A stretch of 64,000 nt of DNA from Rhodococcus sp. W8901 (GTDB lineage Bacteria > Actinomycetota > Actinomycetes > Mycobacteriales > Mycobacteriaceae). The number at the start of each line of letters is the position of its first letter. The first letter of the stretch is position 1. This document shows positions 1-8,411 of the stretch, in pieces. The position numbers were made by a program, and so were the translations under genes. The notes under the pieces were generated by a model that searched no databases, was not told the origin of the DNA, and saw only the letters and a list, made by a program, of their open reading frames with translations. The stretch spans positions 186,001 through 250,000 of the forward strand of contig NZ_CP054690.1 of assembly GCF_013348805.1 (NCBI RefSeq), written 5' to 3'.

Positions 1-1
1 G

Positions 2-478
2 TTCACCGCGAAGGTGCGCGACTACCTGCGGCGGCAGCCCGACAACCTGGCGCTGTCGAAGGTCCGCCACGGCAAACCGCTCACGACCGCGGACCTCGCC
101 TCGCTCGAGGAGATGCTCGCCCGCAGTGGTGCCGGTGAGCCGGAGGATCTGGAACGCGCGGTCGAGAATGCCAAGGGACTGGCCCGATTCATCCGCTCAC
201 TCGTGGGCCTTGATCAGCAGGCCGCCGCCCAGGCGTTCGCGGAGTTCCTGCACGGCAAGACCGCGACGGCGGACCAGATCGATTTCGTGAATCTGATCAT
301 CTCCCACCTGACACGGCACGGCGAGATGGATCCGTCGCTGCTGTTCGAGTCGCCGTTCACCGACAAGGCGCCGCACGGACCCGGGCAGGTATTCGGCGAC
401 GACCAGGTGATGCGCCTGGTCCAGGTGATCCGGTCGATCAACGAGTCCGTCGACACCACCGACGCCGCCAGCGCCTGA
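2..478 (+). CDS. Type I restriction R-subunit-like helicase, C-terminal part only
   Basis: The window opens inside this gene: the frame is already open at base 2 (F-T-A-K-V-R-D-Y) and about 158 codons remain before the TGA. The residues resemble the EcoEI R C-terminal domain found at the end of HsdR-like DEAD/DEAH restriction helicases (ARFIRSLVGLDQQAA, then ADQIDFVNLIISHLTRHG, then LFESPFTD). That helical domain normally follows the nuclease and helicase modules, which would lie upstream. No methylase or specificity gene follows, so the rest of any restriction system would also be upstream. Family assignment is by recognition of the tail only. Confidence 0.75.
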   Translation, partial: FTAKVRDYLRRQPDNLALSKVRHGKPLTTADLASLEEMLARSGAGEPEDLERAVENAKGLARFIRSLVGLDQQAAAQAFAEFLHGKTATADQIDFVNLIISHLTRHGEMDPSLLFESPFTDKAPHGPGQVFGDDQVMRLVQVIRSINESVDTTDAASA

Positions 479-651
479 TCCGACCCGCGGCTGTCCCCAG
501 CAGTCACGGTGGCACCCAGGATCGCCGCCGGCGGGAGACTGTGGCGTGGTTCGCGGGTGGTTCACCCGGCGGACTCGACCTTCGTGTATACCCGATCTTT
601 GACCCGATATGTCCGCATCGACCACTTTCACATCGAAGGAGCCGTAACGCC

Positions 652-1869
652 GTGACCGCACCGCTGACCAAGGGGCAGAACGCCCCGATCACTGCCGGCG
701 ACGTCGTCGTCTTGCTCGATCTGACCGCGGCCGCTGATTTGTCGGCTCTTCTGGTCACCGCGAACGGGAAGGTTCGCTCCGACGCCGACTTCGTCTTCTT
801 CAACCAGCCGAGCGGTCCTGGCGTGCAGCTGCAGCCGGGCCCGCCCGGTCAGGCTGCAACGCTGCGCGTTTCACTCGCGTCGGTGCCCGCCGACATCGAC
901 CAGATTCGTACCGTCATCACCCTCGAGGACGCCACGTCGACGTTCGGTCGCTATGGCGCTCCGACCGCGCGTCTGGCCGATGCCAACGGAAACACACTGT
1001 ACGAGTATCGGATCGACGGCCTCGATACCGAGTCGATCGTGATCGCACTCGAGCTGTACCGGCGACAGGGCGGGTGGAAGGTACGCGCCGTCGGGCAGGG
1101 ATACGCGGGCGGTTTCGCCGCGCTGGTCACCGACCACGGCGTCTCGGTGGACGACGAACCGGCCGCTCCTGCGGCTCCTGTCGCGCCGCCGGCGCCCCCC
1201 GCGCCGCCTGCGGCTGCGCCGGCCCCTGCCGCGCCGCCGGTTCACCCGGCGCCCCCGGCCGCGGGTGCCGAAGTCAGCCTCGTGAAGGGCCGCCCGGTCA
1301 GCCTGACCAAGGGCCAGAAGGTGAGCCTGCGCAAGGACGGCGGGGTGGCCCTCACCATGGTGAGCATGGGCCTGGGTTGGGATCCGATCGAGAAGCGAGG
1401 AATGTTCGGCAGCCGCGCCGTCGACGTCGACCTCGACGCCTCGGCCGTCCTGATCGCCGACAACCAGATCGTCGACGTCGCGTACTACGGGCAGCTTCGG
1501 TCCAAGGATGGCTCGATTCTTCACGAGGGCGACAACCTCACCGGCGTCGGTGACGGTGACGACGAGGTGATCCATGTCGACCTGACGCGGGTACCGCCGT
1601 ACATCACCACGGTCATCTTCCTGGTCACCTCCTACAAGGGGCACACCTTCGAGCAGGTCAAGAACGCCTTCTGCCGGCTCGTCGACGCCACCACGAGCAG
1701 CGAACTCGCCCGATACACCCTGCAGGGTGGCATGCCATTCACGGGCATGGTCATGGCCAAGGTGTTCCGGTCGGGCGGTGACTGGAAGCTCGAAGCGATC
1801 GGCGAGGGAATCCAGGCCCGGCACGCCGGCGAGGCCGCACCCCAACTGCACCGGTTCATCGGCGCGTAG
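652..1869 (+). CDS. Tandem TerD-domain protein
   Basis: A 405-residue protein with two TerD (tellurite-resistance/stress) domains joined by a Pro/Ala linker at about residues 180-215. TerD domains are calcium-binding beta-sandwiches linked to stress and phage-defence phenotypes. The first domain begins LTKGQNAPI. The second has the canonical start VSLTKGQKVSL, then GLGWDP and the acidic stretch GDGDDEVIHVDL. The GTG at 652 is chosen because AAGGAG lies just upstream and the domain begins at once; the frame stays open upstream to 541, but that extension has no domain character. It is followed after 10 bp by a second TerD gene, so the two are probably co-transcribed. Exact role unknown. Confidence 0.88.
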   Translation: MTAPLTKGQNAPITAGDVVVLLDLTAAADLSALLVTANGKVRSDADFVFFNQPSGPGVQLQPGPPGQAATLRVSLASVPADIDQIRTVITLEDATSTFGRYGAPTARLADANGNTLYEYRIDGLDTESIVIALELYRRQGGWKVRAVGQGYAGGFAALVTDHGVSVDDEPAAPAAPVAPPAPPAPPAAAPAPAAPPVHPAPPAAGAEVSLVKGRPVSLTKGQKVSLRKDGGVALTMVSMGLGWDPIEKRGMFGSRAVDVDLDASAVLIADNQIVDVAYYGQLRSKDGSILHEGDNLTGVGDGDDEVIHVDLTRVPPYITTVIFLVTSYKGHTFEQVKNAFCRLVDATTSSELARYTLQGGMPFTGMVMAKVFRSGGDWKLEAIGEGIQARHAGEAAPQLHRFIGA

Positions 1870-1879
1870 AGGACCGACA

Positions 1880-3433
1880 GTGCACCTGACGCCTGGACAG
1901 AACACCGTGCTGTCGACCGCGACTCTGCGGTTCACCGCCAACAGCGCAACTGCACTCGACGTGTCGGCCCTGGTGACCGATTCCTCGCTCCGTGCACTGT
2001 CGTCCGACGACTTCGTGTTCTACAACCAACCACGGACGAGCGGAGTCCATCTGGGACCGGACGGCGTCGAGATCGATCTCGACGCCGTCCACCCCGATGC
2101 CGGCGCCGTGCTCTGCATCGCGAGCGTCGACCCGAACGCTGCCCCCGATGCGGCTTTCACCCAGCTCACCGCGACGCTGCACGACCACAGCGGAGCGCCT
2201 GTCGCCACCGTCGACGTCGGCTGCAGATCCGCTGAATCGGCAGTGATCTGTTGGGAGCTGTACCGGCGAGCCGGGCAGTGGAAGGTCCGCGCAGTCGGGC
2301 AGGGATACAACGACGGGCTTGCGGGCCTGATCACTCGGCACGGCGTGGACGTCGACGACGACGCGAGTGAACAACCCGCGGCGCAGATGGCAGCCCCAAC
2401 CACCGCATACGCGCCGATCGAGCCGCTCGACCCGGACAGGATCGTCGAACGGTTCGGGATGATCCAGGAAGACGCTGCTCGCTCGGCCGGTGCCCTTATC
2501 GCCGCGCGCCAGTTCGCAGAGTCCCGCCTCGACGACGAGATGACCGCGGCGGTAGCCGATCCCGCCACCCGCAACAGCCCGGAAGCGGGGCAGGCGAGGG
2601 CACGAGCGCAGCAGCGACATGACACGGTCGTCGAAGAGGCCTTCATCCGATACCGCCGAGACAGCGCCCACCTCGAGGCTGAACTCCAAGCCGTCGGGCC
2701 GATGCTGCCGCGACCGTTCGCAGACTGGAACTCTCCAGCCTGGACCAACCTCAGTGCAGGTGGCGGAACCGCAGACGGAATCCGCATCGGGGAACTGTCA
2801 GCCCCCCAGTGTGGTCCACTGCGAATCCCGGTGTGTCTGCCGTTCCCACTCCGGCAGCCGCTTCGAATCATCGGCCCGGACACACCCGGAACTTCAGCCG
2901 TCGTCTTCGCTGTCGCACTGCGGATGTTGGCCTCCTACGACGACATCGCCCTCGATATCGTCGATCTCAGCGGCGGACTTCGACCGCTGACGTCCGCGCT
3001 GTCCCATCGTCCCCACGGAACCACGATCGCAGGTGTCGACGAAGTAGCCGCCTACCTCGAGTCGATCTCCGCGTCGGTCGAACTCGGCATACTCGACGGG
3101 GCCGGCGGAGTCCGATGTTCCGCACGTCCCCAGCGGCTTCTCGTTCTGAACCACTTCCCGTTCGGCTACGAGCAGCGGCACTGGCCGGCGATCGCGTTCC
3201 TCGCAGAGCATGGCCCGTCGATGGGTGTTTCGATGGTGATCGTGGGCGAAGATTTCTCCTCCGTCGAGGCGATCGACAGCGACCTCGTCCACCGCAGCTA
3301 CGCCCTTCCGGCCGCGGACCGATCCGAGTGGTGTGACCCGTGGACCTTCAACGACTGGACCTTCACCCCCGATCAGATACCGGCCGACGCCAACCGCCTG
3401 GCACAAGTGCTCGCGCACTTCGCGGACCGGTAG
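1880..3433 (+). CDS. TerD domain fused to a degenerate FtsK/SpoIIIE-like ATPase domain
   Basis: A 517-residue protein starting at GTG 1880 behind AGAGGA. Residues 1 to about 165 form a TerD domain (HLTPGQNTVL, then FVFYNQP). A charged helical segment follows at about 190-275. The last 240 residues resemble the FtsK/SpoIIIE-like domain seen in actinobacterial Ter-associated ATPases (a GELSAP-type strand, LPFPLRQPLRIIGP, LDIVDLSGG, LLVLNHFPFG, then a GP-x-MGVSMVIVG strand). The Walker A position reads GPDTPGTSAVV, with no GK[ST], so ATP hydrolysis is doubtful. Co-directional with the preceding tandem TerD gene. Function inferred only: possibly a scaffold or sensor in a Ter-type stress or defence complex. 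Confidence 0.8.
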   Translation: MHLTPGQNTVLSTATLRFTANSATALDVSALVTDSSLRALSSDDFVFYNQPRTSGVHLGPDGVEIDLDAVHPDAGAVLCIASVDPNAAPDAAFTQLTATLHDHSGAPVATVDVGCRSAESAVICWELYRRAGQWKVRAVGQGYNDGLAGLITRHGVDVDDDASEQPAAQMAAPTTAYAPIEPLDPDRIVERFGMIQEDAARSAGALIAARQFAESRLDDEMTAAVADPATRNSPEAGQARARAQQRHDTVVEEAFIRYRRDSAHLEAELQAVGPMLPRPFADWNSPAWTNLSAGGGTADGIRIGELSAPQCGPLRIPVCLPFPLRQPLRIIGPDTPGTSAVVFAVALRMLASYDDIALDIVDLSGGLRPLTSALSHRPHGTTIAGVDEVAAYLESISASVELGILDGAGGVRCSARPQRLLVLNHFPFGYEQRHWPAIAFLAEHGPSMGVSMVIVGEDFSSVEAIDSDLVHRSYALPAADRSEWCDPWTFNDWTFTPDQIPADANRLAQVLAHFADR

Positions 3434-3496
3434 CAGGTGCGGTCGGCACCTGTTCTTGGGTCGACGCTGGACTGTGCTGAGTTCTCGGGTGGTGGA

Positions 3497-3865
3497 TCAG
3501 CGGCCGGGAGCGACCGCCGTGATGGCCTGTGTGTTCGACTGTTCGGTGGCATCGAAGCTCGCCGCGATCTTCTCGAACACTGACTGCATCTGTTCGACGA
3601 CGGTGATGTGGTCGGCCAGAGCCTGATCGAGCGGGTAGGCGCCACCCGACGCCTTCTGCCCGAACTTCCGGGCCAGGGCGACACCGGAGGGGAGGATGCC
3701 GAGGCCGTCGATGCGGGTCAAGTCGCCGGACCTCCACCGAAGCTTCTCGAGTTCTTCTCGAAGCTGAGCGCAGCGTTGCGCGCACTTCTCGGCGATCCCG
3801 GGTTCCAGGCGCAGGTCGCCCGCATCGACCAAGTCCCCGAGCTCACTCCATGACGAGCTGTTCAT
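3497..3865 (-). CDS. Small helical protein paired with a DUF3558 lipoprotein
   Basis: A 122-residue protein with no signal peptide or membrane segment, rich in charged helices (EKCAQRCAQLREELEKLRWRS, then an ITVVEQMQSVFEKIAASF helix). I read the start as ATG 3865 (MNSSSWSEL); an upstream in-frame start would overlap the preceding lipoprotein gene. The gene begins 17 bp downstream of the DUF3558 lipoprotein and is probably its operon partner. The size and helical layout recall the WXG100-like small proteins often found beside DUF3558 lipoproteins in Nocardiaceae, but no WXG motif is visible. Function not recognised. Confidence 0.7.
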   Translation of the reverse strand: MNSSSWSELGDLVDAGDLRLEPGIAEKCAQRCAQLREELEKLRWRSGDLTRIDGLGILPSGVALARKFGQKASGGAYPLDQALADHITVVEQMQSVFEKIAASFDATEQSNTQAITAVAPGR

Positions 3866-3882
3866 GTGATTCTGCCTTCCAC

Positions 3883-4416
3883 TCAGCGGGGAATCGACGG
3901 CTCGAAAAGTCCCGCGTTTCGAATGGCGAGGGGACATGGACCTTCTGGTGGAGTTTGATTCGTGTAGTAGCCCGACTTGATCATCACTGTGTCCGACCCG
4001 GACGTGAAGACGACATCGCAGTACTCATTGCGCTTATCGGAAACCTCGCGGACGGTGAACGCTTCACGACCGCCCACATCGACGGGAGTGAAGTCTGTGA
4101 AACGCTCGTTTGAGCGGACCTCGTCGAGTGTCCGTCCCGAAGCGAAGATCGTGATCAGCCGGTTCGAGCCACTCCAGTTGCACAGGCTCCAACCGGGTTG
4201 CTTGACGCCGAGGATGTCCCGCGACTCGGTGGTCGGATCCATGCCCGCCGCTCGCAGCGCCTCGTCCGGGATGCTGCACGGGTCGAATGACGGCTCTGCG
4301 GCCCCGGGTGTGGCCGGGTCGGCCTGACCCTCGACGCTCGTCGACCCGCAGCCGACCAGGCTCAGAACCCCGACCGCGGCGACGGCCACGACACTCCACC
4401 GTCCCACAGACCTCAC
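3883..4416 (-). CDS. DUF3558-family lipoprotein
   Basis: A 177-residue secreted lipoprotein. The GTG start sits behind a run of purines (AGGGGGGG). The leader is MRSVGRWS followed by a hydrophobic stretch and the lipobox LVGC, so Cys23 should be lipidated. The mature part shows the DUF3558 pattern: FDPCSIPDEALRAAG, CNWSG, the late Cys in EYCDVVF, and the final PEGPCPLA, four cysteines in all besides the lipid anchor. These lipoproteins are abundant in Rhodococcus and Nocardia and have no established biochemical role. It is transcribed before the small helical protein at 3497-3865. The divergent gene at 4575 leaves a 158-bp promoter region. Confidence 0.88.
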   Translation of the reverse strand: MRSVGRWSVVAVAAVGVLSLVGCGSTSVEGQADPATPGAAEPSFDPCSIPDEALRAAGMDPTTESRDILGVKQPGWSLCNWSGSNRLITIFASGRTLDEVRSNERFTDFTPVDVGGREAFTVREVSDKRNEYCDVVFTSGSDTVMIKSGYYTNQTPPEGPCPLAIRNAGLFEPSIPR

Positions 4417-4574
4417 GTTTCCCCCCCTCGTTCGGCGACGATCCGCTCATTGGATCAGACGCGCGGTGACCCCACTCGGTTCCACCGAAGATCTCCACTG
4501 ACGACGACCGGTGACCCGGGCGACGCCACGGATGCGACACCGGAGTCCTGAGCCATCCCGGCTAGGTTCTGCTC

Positions 4575-5045
4575 ATGACTTCTGCCTCCGGCGCCTACTC
4601 CGGCCGGCCGCTGCGCCTCCCCGCTCCGCCGACCGTCGAGAACATGTCTGCCCTCGCGCAGGCATGTTCGCACTCGGTTCGTGCCAACACCGGGCACGAC
4701 CTGCCCTTCACGCTCGCATCTGCACGCGATGTCGACGCCTTCCTCGGCGAGATACGCGACCAGGAGGGCGGCAGCGACTACCTTGCCGAACTCGTCTTCA
4801 AGTTCGGCGCCTACCTCGGCGAACTGCTCGTCCGCCACGCCGGAGGGAGGTGGGTCGAGCCGCCCACCGAAATCGGTGGCTGGCCCGGCATCGAACTGCC
4901 TGACGGGACCTTTGCGGACCCCATCGGCAAGGCGTTCAAGCGCGTCGACAACGGCTCCGAGGATGCGGTGCAGTCGTTCGTCGACGTGGCGGTCGACCTC
5001 GCCCGCCCCGCCCCGAAGCGGCGCTGGTTCGGGCGGTCACGGTAG
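4575..5045 (+). CDS. Hypothetical soluble protein
   Basis: A 156-residue cytoplasmic protein without signal peptide or membrane helices. The central part (YLAELVFKFGAYLGELLVRH, then GRWVEPP and a GGWPGIELPDG segment, then DPIGKAFKRVDNG) resembles DUF3806-like or immunity-protein-like folds that occur beside SUKH genes, but I do not recognise it with certainty. The C-terminus is basic (PKRRWFGRSR). It converges on and overlaps by 9 bp the broken SUKH gene on the other strand. The proximity suggests, but does not prove, that both belong to a remnant of an immunity-gene cluster. Confidence 0.7.
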   Translation: MTSASGAYSGRPLRLPAPPTVENMSALAQACSHSVRANTGHDLPFTLASARDVDAFLGEIRDQEGGSDYLAELVFKFGAYLGELLVRHAGGRWVEPPTEIGGWPGIELPDGTFADPIGKAFKRVDNGSEDAVQSFVDVAVDLARPAPKRRWFGRSR

Positions 5046-5615
5046 CCGCTGCGCGGCAAGCGGTTCGAAGTCGACCTCGGTCGCGCCGAACAACGTCGCG
5101 GATTCCGCCCTCAGCACCGGCGCCGCAGCAACCAGCGACGGTCCGAGCAGCCGCAGCGAATTCATCCGCTGCGAGCAGTACACCGGGAACTCGCCTCGCT
5201 CGTCACGAGCGGCGGTGTCCCACAACAGCACATCGCCGTTCTCGCTGATGGCGAAAACCTGGAGCGAGTCGACGAGCGCCCAGTTGCCGTCCGGCTCGAT
5301 CATCCAGTCGAACTCCTCGACCTGCCCGTCGCGGTAGGCCTCCTGCAGGCGCTCGGTGAGGATCGCGCTCCTGGCCTGCCAGCCGTCGGCGTAGCCGCCC
5401 AGCACGGTCGGGTACACGAGTCAGAGCCCGAACAGCCTGCCCCAGCCCAGTTCTCGCACGAAGGCCCGGTATGAGTCGGGAAACCCCGCGCCGTCGGGGA
5501 ACCGGAAGGTATCGAGGAAGTCGACGTCGATGTGGGTATCAGGCGCGCGCACCCGGACGGTTCTCTTCGGCGTCGGAATCGGCGCGGATGAGTCCATCGC
5601 CGTACCGATCGGCAT
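5037..5615 (-). pseudogene. SMI1/KNR4 (SUKH) family gene broken by an in-frame TGA
   Basis: Two reading frames on the minus strand lie in the same phase and together make one SUKH-type protein. The upstream part ends FVRELGWGRLFGL, then TGA at 5423-5421, then LVYPTVLGGYADGWQ continues in phase to 5037. In intact family members this position is normally Trp, so a single TGG to TGA change explains the break. SUKH proteins are often immunity proteins against contact-dependent or polymorphic toxins. The start is uncertain: GTG at 5552 would overlap the deoR stop by a few bases and suits a short operon link, while ATG 5615 lies inside deoR. Restart at GTG 5417 would give only the C-terminal two thirds. 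A sequencing error remains possible. Confidence 0.72.
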
Positions 5616-6333
5616 CCTCGACGGCGAGTCCGGAGTCCGTGATGATCAGGTCGACTTCGCCGAGCGCGGCCACCCGCGTCAGTGCTCTGTGTCCGAACTT
5701 CGAACTGTCTGCGACGACGGCCGAGCGGGCGGATGCCGCGATCATGGCCCGTTTGATCGGGACCTCGAGGGTGTTCGTATTGGTGACCCCGGCGGTGGGA
5801 TCGATGGCGTCGGCCCCGAGGAATGCCCAGTCGACGGAGTAGTCGGCGAGGAACTCCACCGAACGCTCGCCGACCAGCGTGAATACCGACCCGAGGAGTT
5901 CTCCGCCGGTCACCAGCAGGCGCACCTCCGGGAACGTGGCGACGTACTTTCCGATGCGCAGGTCGTTGGTGATGATCGTCAGCTCGGACCTGTGTCGCAG
6001 CGCGGCCGCGACCTGGTAGGTGGTGGAGCCGCTGTCGAGAATGACGCTCGCGCCGTCGCTCACGAGGCCCGCGGCCGCACGAGCGATGGCGATCTTCTCG
6101 GCCCTGTGATCGCTCTCCTTGACCGCGTAGGGGATCTCGGACATCGCACCGGCGATCGGCCGCGCGCCACCGTGTGTCCGTTCGGCTTTGCCGAGTCGGA
6201 CGAGAGCGTCCAGATCGCGCCGGATGGTGGACGCGTCCACGCAGAGCTCCCGCGACAGCGCCTTTGCCTCGACGTAGCCGTCTGCCACGAGCCTGCGAAG
6301 TATGTCCTCGCGCCGCTGTGCACTCCCGGACAA
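5539..6333 (-). CDS. DeoR/GlpR-family transcriptional regulator
   Basis: A 264-residue regulator. Residues 1-60 carry the DeoR helix-turn-helix (QRREDILRRL, then VEAKALSRELCVDASTIRRDL), and the rest is the sugar-phosphate-binding DeoRC sensor with SVILDSGSTTYQVA and LGADAIDPTAGVTN. The start is TTG at 6333 behind a clear GAGGAGGAA site. DeoR proteins usually repress sugar catabolic operons and are released by a phosphorylated sugar. Here the gene is divergent from gnd-fgd-pgi, and the 180-bp gap contains a promoter with two matching operators, so I infer it controls that operon and itself, with a hexose or pentose phosphate as likely effector. Confidence 0.92.
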   Translation of the reverse strand: MSGSAQRREDILRRLVADGYVEAKALSRELCVDASTIRRDLDALVRLGKAERTHGGARPIAGAMSEIPYAVKESDHRAEKIAIARAAAGLVSDGASVILDSGSTTYQVAAALRHRSELTIITNDLRIGKYVATFPEVRLLVTGGELLGSVFTLVGERSVEFLADYSVDWAFLGADAIDPTAGVTNTNTLEVPIKRAMIAASARSAVVADSSKFGHRALTRVAALGEVDLIITDSGLAVEDADRYGDGLIRADSDAEENRPGARA

Positions 6334-6411
6334 GCCAGTTCCTCCTCGGACGGTGCCCGCCGTTGCCGACCGGGCGGGCTGGTCGATTGTAGCTTCCGGG
6401 CTGCGCAGATA

Positions 6412-6440
6412 TTGACAGATCAGGCAACGGTTTGCATGAT
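6412..6440 (+). promoter_or_regulatory. Sigma70-type promoter of the gnd-fgd-pgi operon
   Basis: TTGACA at 6412-6417 and CATGAT at 6435-6440 are separated by 17 bp and lie about 75 bp before the gnd start. The -10 lies inside the first DeoR-type operator, so binding there should block polymerase. Seen directly; activity is inferred. Confidence 0.65.
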
Positions 6441-6470
6441 TTCACGCAACGGATGCGCGAATTCGTGCAA
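6432..6470. promoter_or_regulatory. Two tandem DeoR-type operators
   Basis: Two imperfect 18-bp palindromes lie 21 bp apart: TTGCATGATTTCACGCAA (6432-6449, one mismatch between arms) and ATGCGCGAATTCGTGCAA (6453-6470, two mismatches). They share a TTGC-N10-GCAA-like frame. The centre-to-centre distance is exactly two helical turns, which suits cooperative binding by the divergently encoded DeoR protein on one face of the DNA. Confidence 0.62.
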
Positions 6471-6513
6471 TCCAATTTCTGTCCGGATGGTGTGTCGATT
6501 CCGAGGAGTGCCA

Positions 6514-7407
6514 ATGCAGATGGGTCTGATCGGCCTGGGCCGGATGGGCGCGAACATGCGCGAACGCATACGCGGCGCCGGGCACGACGTCGTCGGGTTC
6601 GATCCCGGAACCACCTCGAGTGACGTGGAGTCGCTGCAGGAACTGGTTGCCCGGCTGGCGACTCCACGGGTGGTGTGGGTGATGGTTCCGGCAGGCGAGC
6701 CGACTCGCACCGTGATCGAACAGCTGAGTCACCTGCTCGGGGCCGGCGATCTCGTCATAGACGGGGGAAACTCGCGGTTCACCGACGACAAGGATCATTG
6801 TGCGTTGCTGGGCGACAGGGGAATCGCCTATCTCGATTGCGGTGTGTCCGGTGGTGTTTGGGGTCTGCAGGAGGGGTACGGCCTGATGGTCGGCGGTGCA
6901 GCGGGCGACGTCGCGCGCGCCATGCCGATCTTCGACGCCCTGCGGCCCGCCGGCGAACACGCCGAGGGGTTCGTCCATGCCGGACCCGTCGGTGCCGGGC
7001 ACTACGCGAAGATGGTGCACAACGCCGTCGAGTACGGGCTCATGCAGTCCTACGCGGAGGGCTACGAACTCCTTGCTGCCGAGCCTCTCATCACCGACGT
7101 CGGCGCCGTGCTGAAGGCCTGGCAGCGGGGGACCGTGGTGCGCTCGTGGCTGTTGGAGTTGCTGGTGGCCGCGGACAGCGATGATCCGGGGTTCGAATGC
7201 CTGACGGGCTACACCGACGACTCCGGTGAGGGGCGCTGGGCCGTCGAGGAAGCGATCGCGCACGCGGTACCCGCGCCGGTGATATCGGCGGCGTTGTTCG
7301 CCAGATTCTCCTCGCGCCAACCCGATTCCCCGGCGATGAAGGCGGTCTCGGCGCTGCGCAACCAGTTCGGTGGACACGATGTACGTCTGAAGGAGTTGTC
7401 GGCATGA
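6514..7407 (+). CDS. gnd: 6-phosphogluconate dehydrogenase (decarboxylating), short form
   Basis: A 297-residue enzyme converting 6-phosphogluconate to ribulose-5-phosphate, CO2 and a reduced nicotinamide cofactor. Visible signatures are the Rossmann start [13 protein letters not shown], the DGGNSRF loop, [19 protein letters not shown], and the catalytic-lysine segment [16 protein letters not shown]. The roughly 300-residue length matches the short NAD-dependent type rather than the 470-residue classical enzyme. ATG 6514 is chosen behind GAGGAG; the long upstream extension of the frame runs through the divergent regulator and is not coding. Its stop overlaps the start of fgd by 4 bp, so translation is coupled. 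Confidence 0.93.
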   Translation: MQMGLIGLGRMGANMRERIRGAGHDVVGFDPGTTSSDVESLQELVARLATPRVVWVMVPAGEPTRTVIEQLSHLLGAGDLVIDGGNSRFTDDKDHCALLGDRGIAYLDCGVSGGVWGLQEGYGLMVGGAAGDVARAMPIFDALRPAGEHAEGFVHAGPVGAGHYAKMVHNAVEYGLMQSYAEGYELLAAEPLITDVGAVLKAWQRGTVVRSWLLELLVAADSDDPGFECLTGYTDDSGEGRWAVEEAIAHAVPAPVISAALFARFSSRQPDSPAMKAVSALRNQFGGHDVRLKELSA

Positions 7408-8411
7408 ACCTGCGGTTGGGGTACAAGGCATCCGCGGAGCAGTTCGGCCCGCGGCAGTTGGTGGAGTTGGGTGTGCTGGCCGAGGCCCACGGGATGGACT
7501 CGGCGACGGTGTCGGATCACTTTCAGCCGTGGCGGCACGAGGGTGGTCATGCGCCCTTCTCTCTTGCGTGGATGACGGCCGTGGGGGAGCGGACATCGCA
7601 CCTGATGTTGGGGACGTCGGTGATGACTCCGACGTTCCGGTACAACCCGGCGGTGGTGGCGCAGGCGTTCGCGACGATGGGCTGCCTCTACCCGGGGCGG
7701 GTCATGCTGGGCGTGGGTACGGGTGAGGCGCTGAACGAGATCGCGACCGGATTCGCCGGGCCGTGGCCGGAATTCAAGGAACGGTTCGCGCGGCTGCGGG
7801 AGGCCGTCCGGTTGATGCGGGAACTGTGGTCGGGGAACCGAGTGGATTTCGAGGGGGAGTTCTACCGGACGACGGGTGCATCGATCTATGACGTGCCCGA
7901 GGGCGGCATACCGGTGTACATCGCGGCGGGTGGTCCGGTGGTGGCACGGTATGCGGGCCGGTCGGGCGACGGGTTCATCTGTACGTCGGGTAAGGGGATG
8001 GAGTTGTACACCGACAAGCTGATGCCCGCGGTCGCGGAGGGGGCGGACACCGCAGGACGCGACATCGCCGCGATCGACAGGATGATCGAGATCAAGATTT
8101 CCTACGACACGGATCCGGAACTGGCACTGGAGAATACGCGGTTCTGGGCGCCGTTGTCGTTGACGGCGGAGCAGAAGCACAGCATCGATGATCCGATCGA
8201 GATGGAGAAGGCGGCGAATGCGTTGCCGATCGAGCAGGTGGCCAAGCGGTGGATCGTGGCATCGGATCCGGACGAGGCGGTGGCGCAGATCCAGCCGTAC
8301 GTCGACGCGGGGTTGAACCACCTCGTCTTCCACGCGCCGGGCCACGATCAGAAGAGGTTCCTCGAGCTGTTCGAGAAGGACCTCGCTCCACGACTGCGTG
8401 CCCTCGCGTGA
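7404..8411 (+). CDS. fgd: F420-dependent glucose-6-phosphate dehydrogenase
   Basis: A 335-residue luciferase-fold (LLM) enzyme that oxidises glucose-6-phosphate to the lactone while reducing coenzyme F420 to F420H2. The start [20 protein letters not shown], then [37 protein letters not shown] and [10 protein letters not shown] are typical of Fgd1 proteins, as is the late [16 protein letters not shown]. It overlaps gnd by ATGA and overlaps pgi by GTGA. The neighbours make its role clear: Pgi can feed glucose-6-phosphate, and Gnd can consume 6-phosphogluconate after lactone hydrolysis. It supplies F420H2 for reductases such as the LLM enzymes elsewhere in this window. Confidence 0.95.
   Translation: MNLRLGYKASAEQFGPRQLVELGVLAEAHGMDSATVSDHFQPWRHEGGHAPFSLAWMTAVGERTSHLMLGTSVMTPTFRYNPAVVAQAFATMGCLYPGRVMLGVGTGEALNEIATGFAGPWPEFKERFARLREAVRLMRELWSGNRVDFEGEFYRTTGASIYDVPEGGIPVYIAAGGPVVARYAGRSGDGFICTSGKGMELYTDKLMPAVAEGADTAGRDIAAIDRMIEIKISYDTDPELALENTRFWAPLSLTAEQKHSIDDPIEMEKAANALPIEQVAKRWIVASDPDEAVAQIQPYVDAGLNHLVFHAPGHDQKRFLELFEKDLAPRLRALA

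Noticed and set aside
1190-1260. Tandem repeat DNA in the Pro/Ala linker of the TerD gene
   Set aside because: It is explained by the low-complexity protein linker and is not a separate element.
871-1941. Long antisense frame opposite the first TerD gene (356 residues)
   Set aside because: It is arginine- and valine-rich, has no domain pattern and mirrors the GC-rich codon positions of the real gene.
5421-5423. TGA read as selenocysteine or by suppression in the SUKH gene
   Set aside because: The position is Trp in relatives, no SECIS-like hairpin was seen, and TGA is a normal stop throughout the window.
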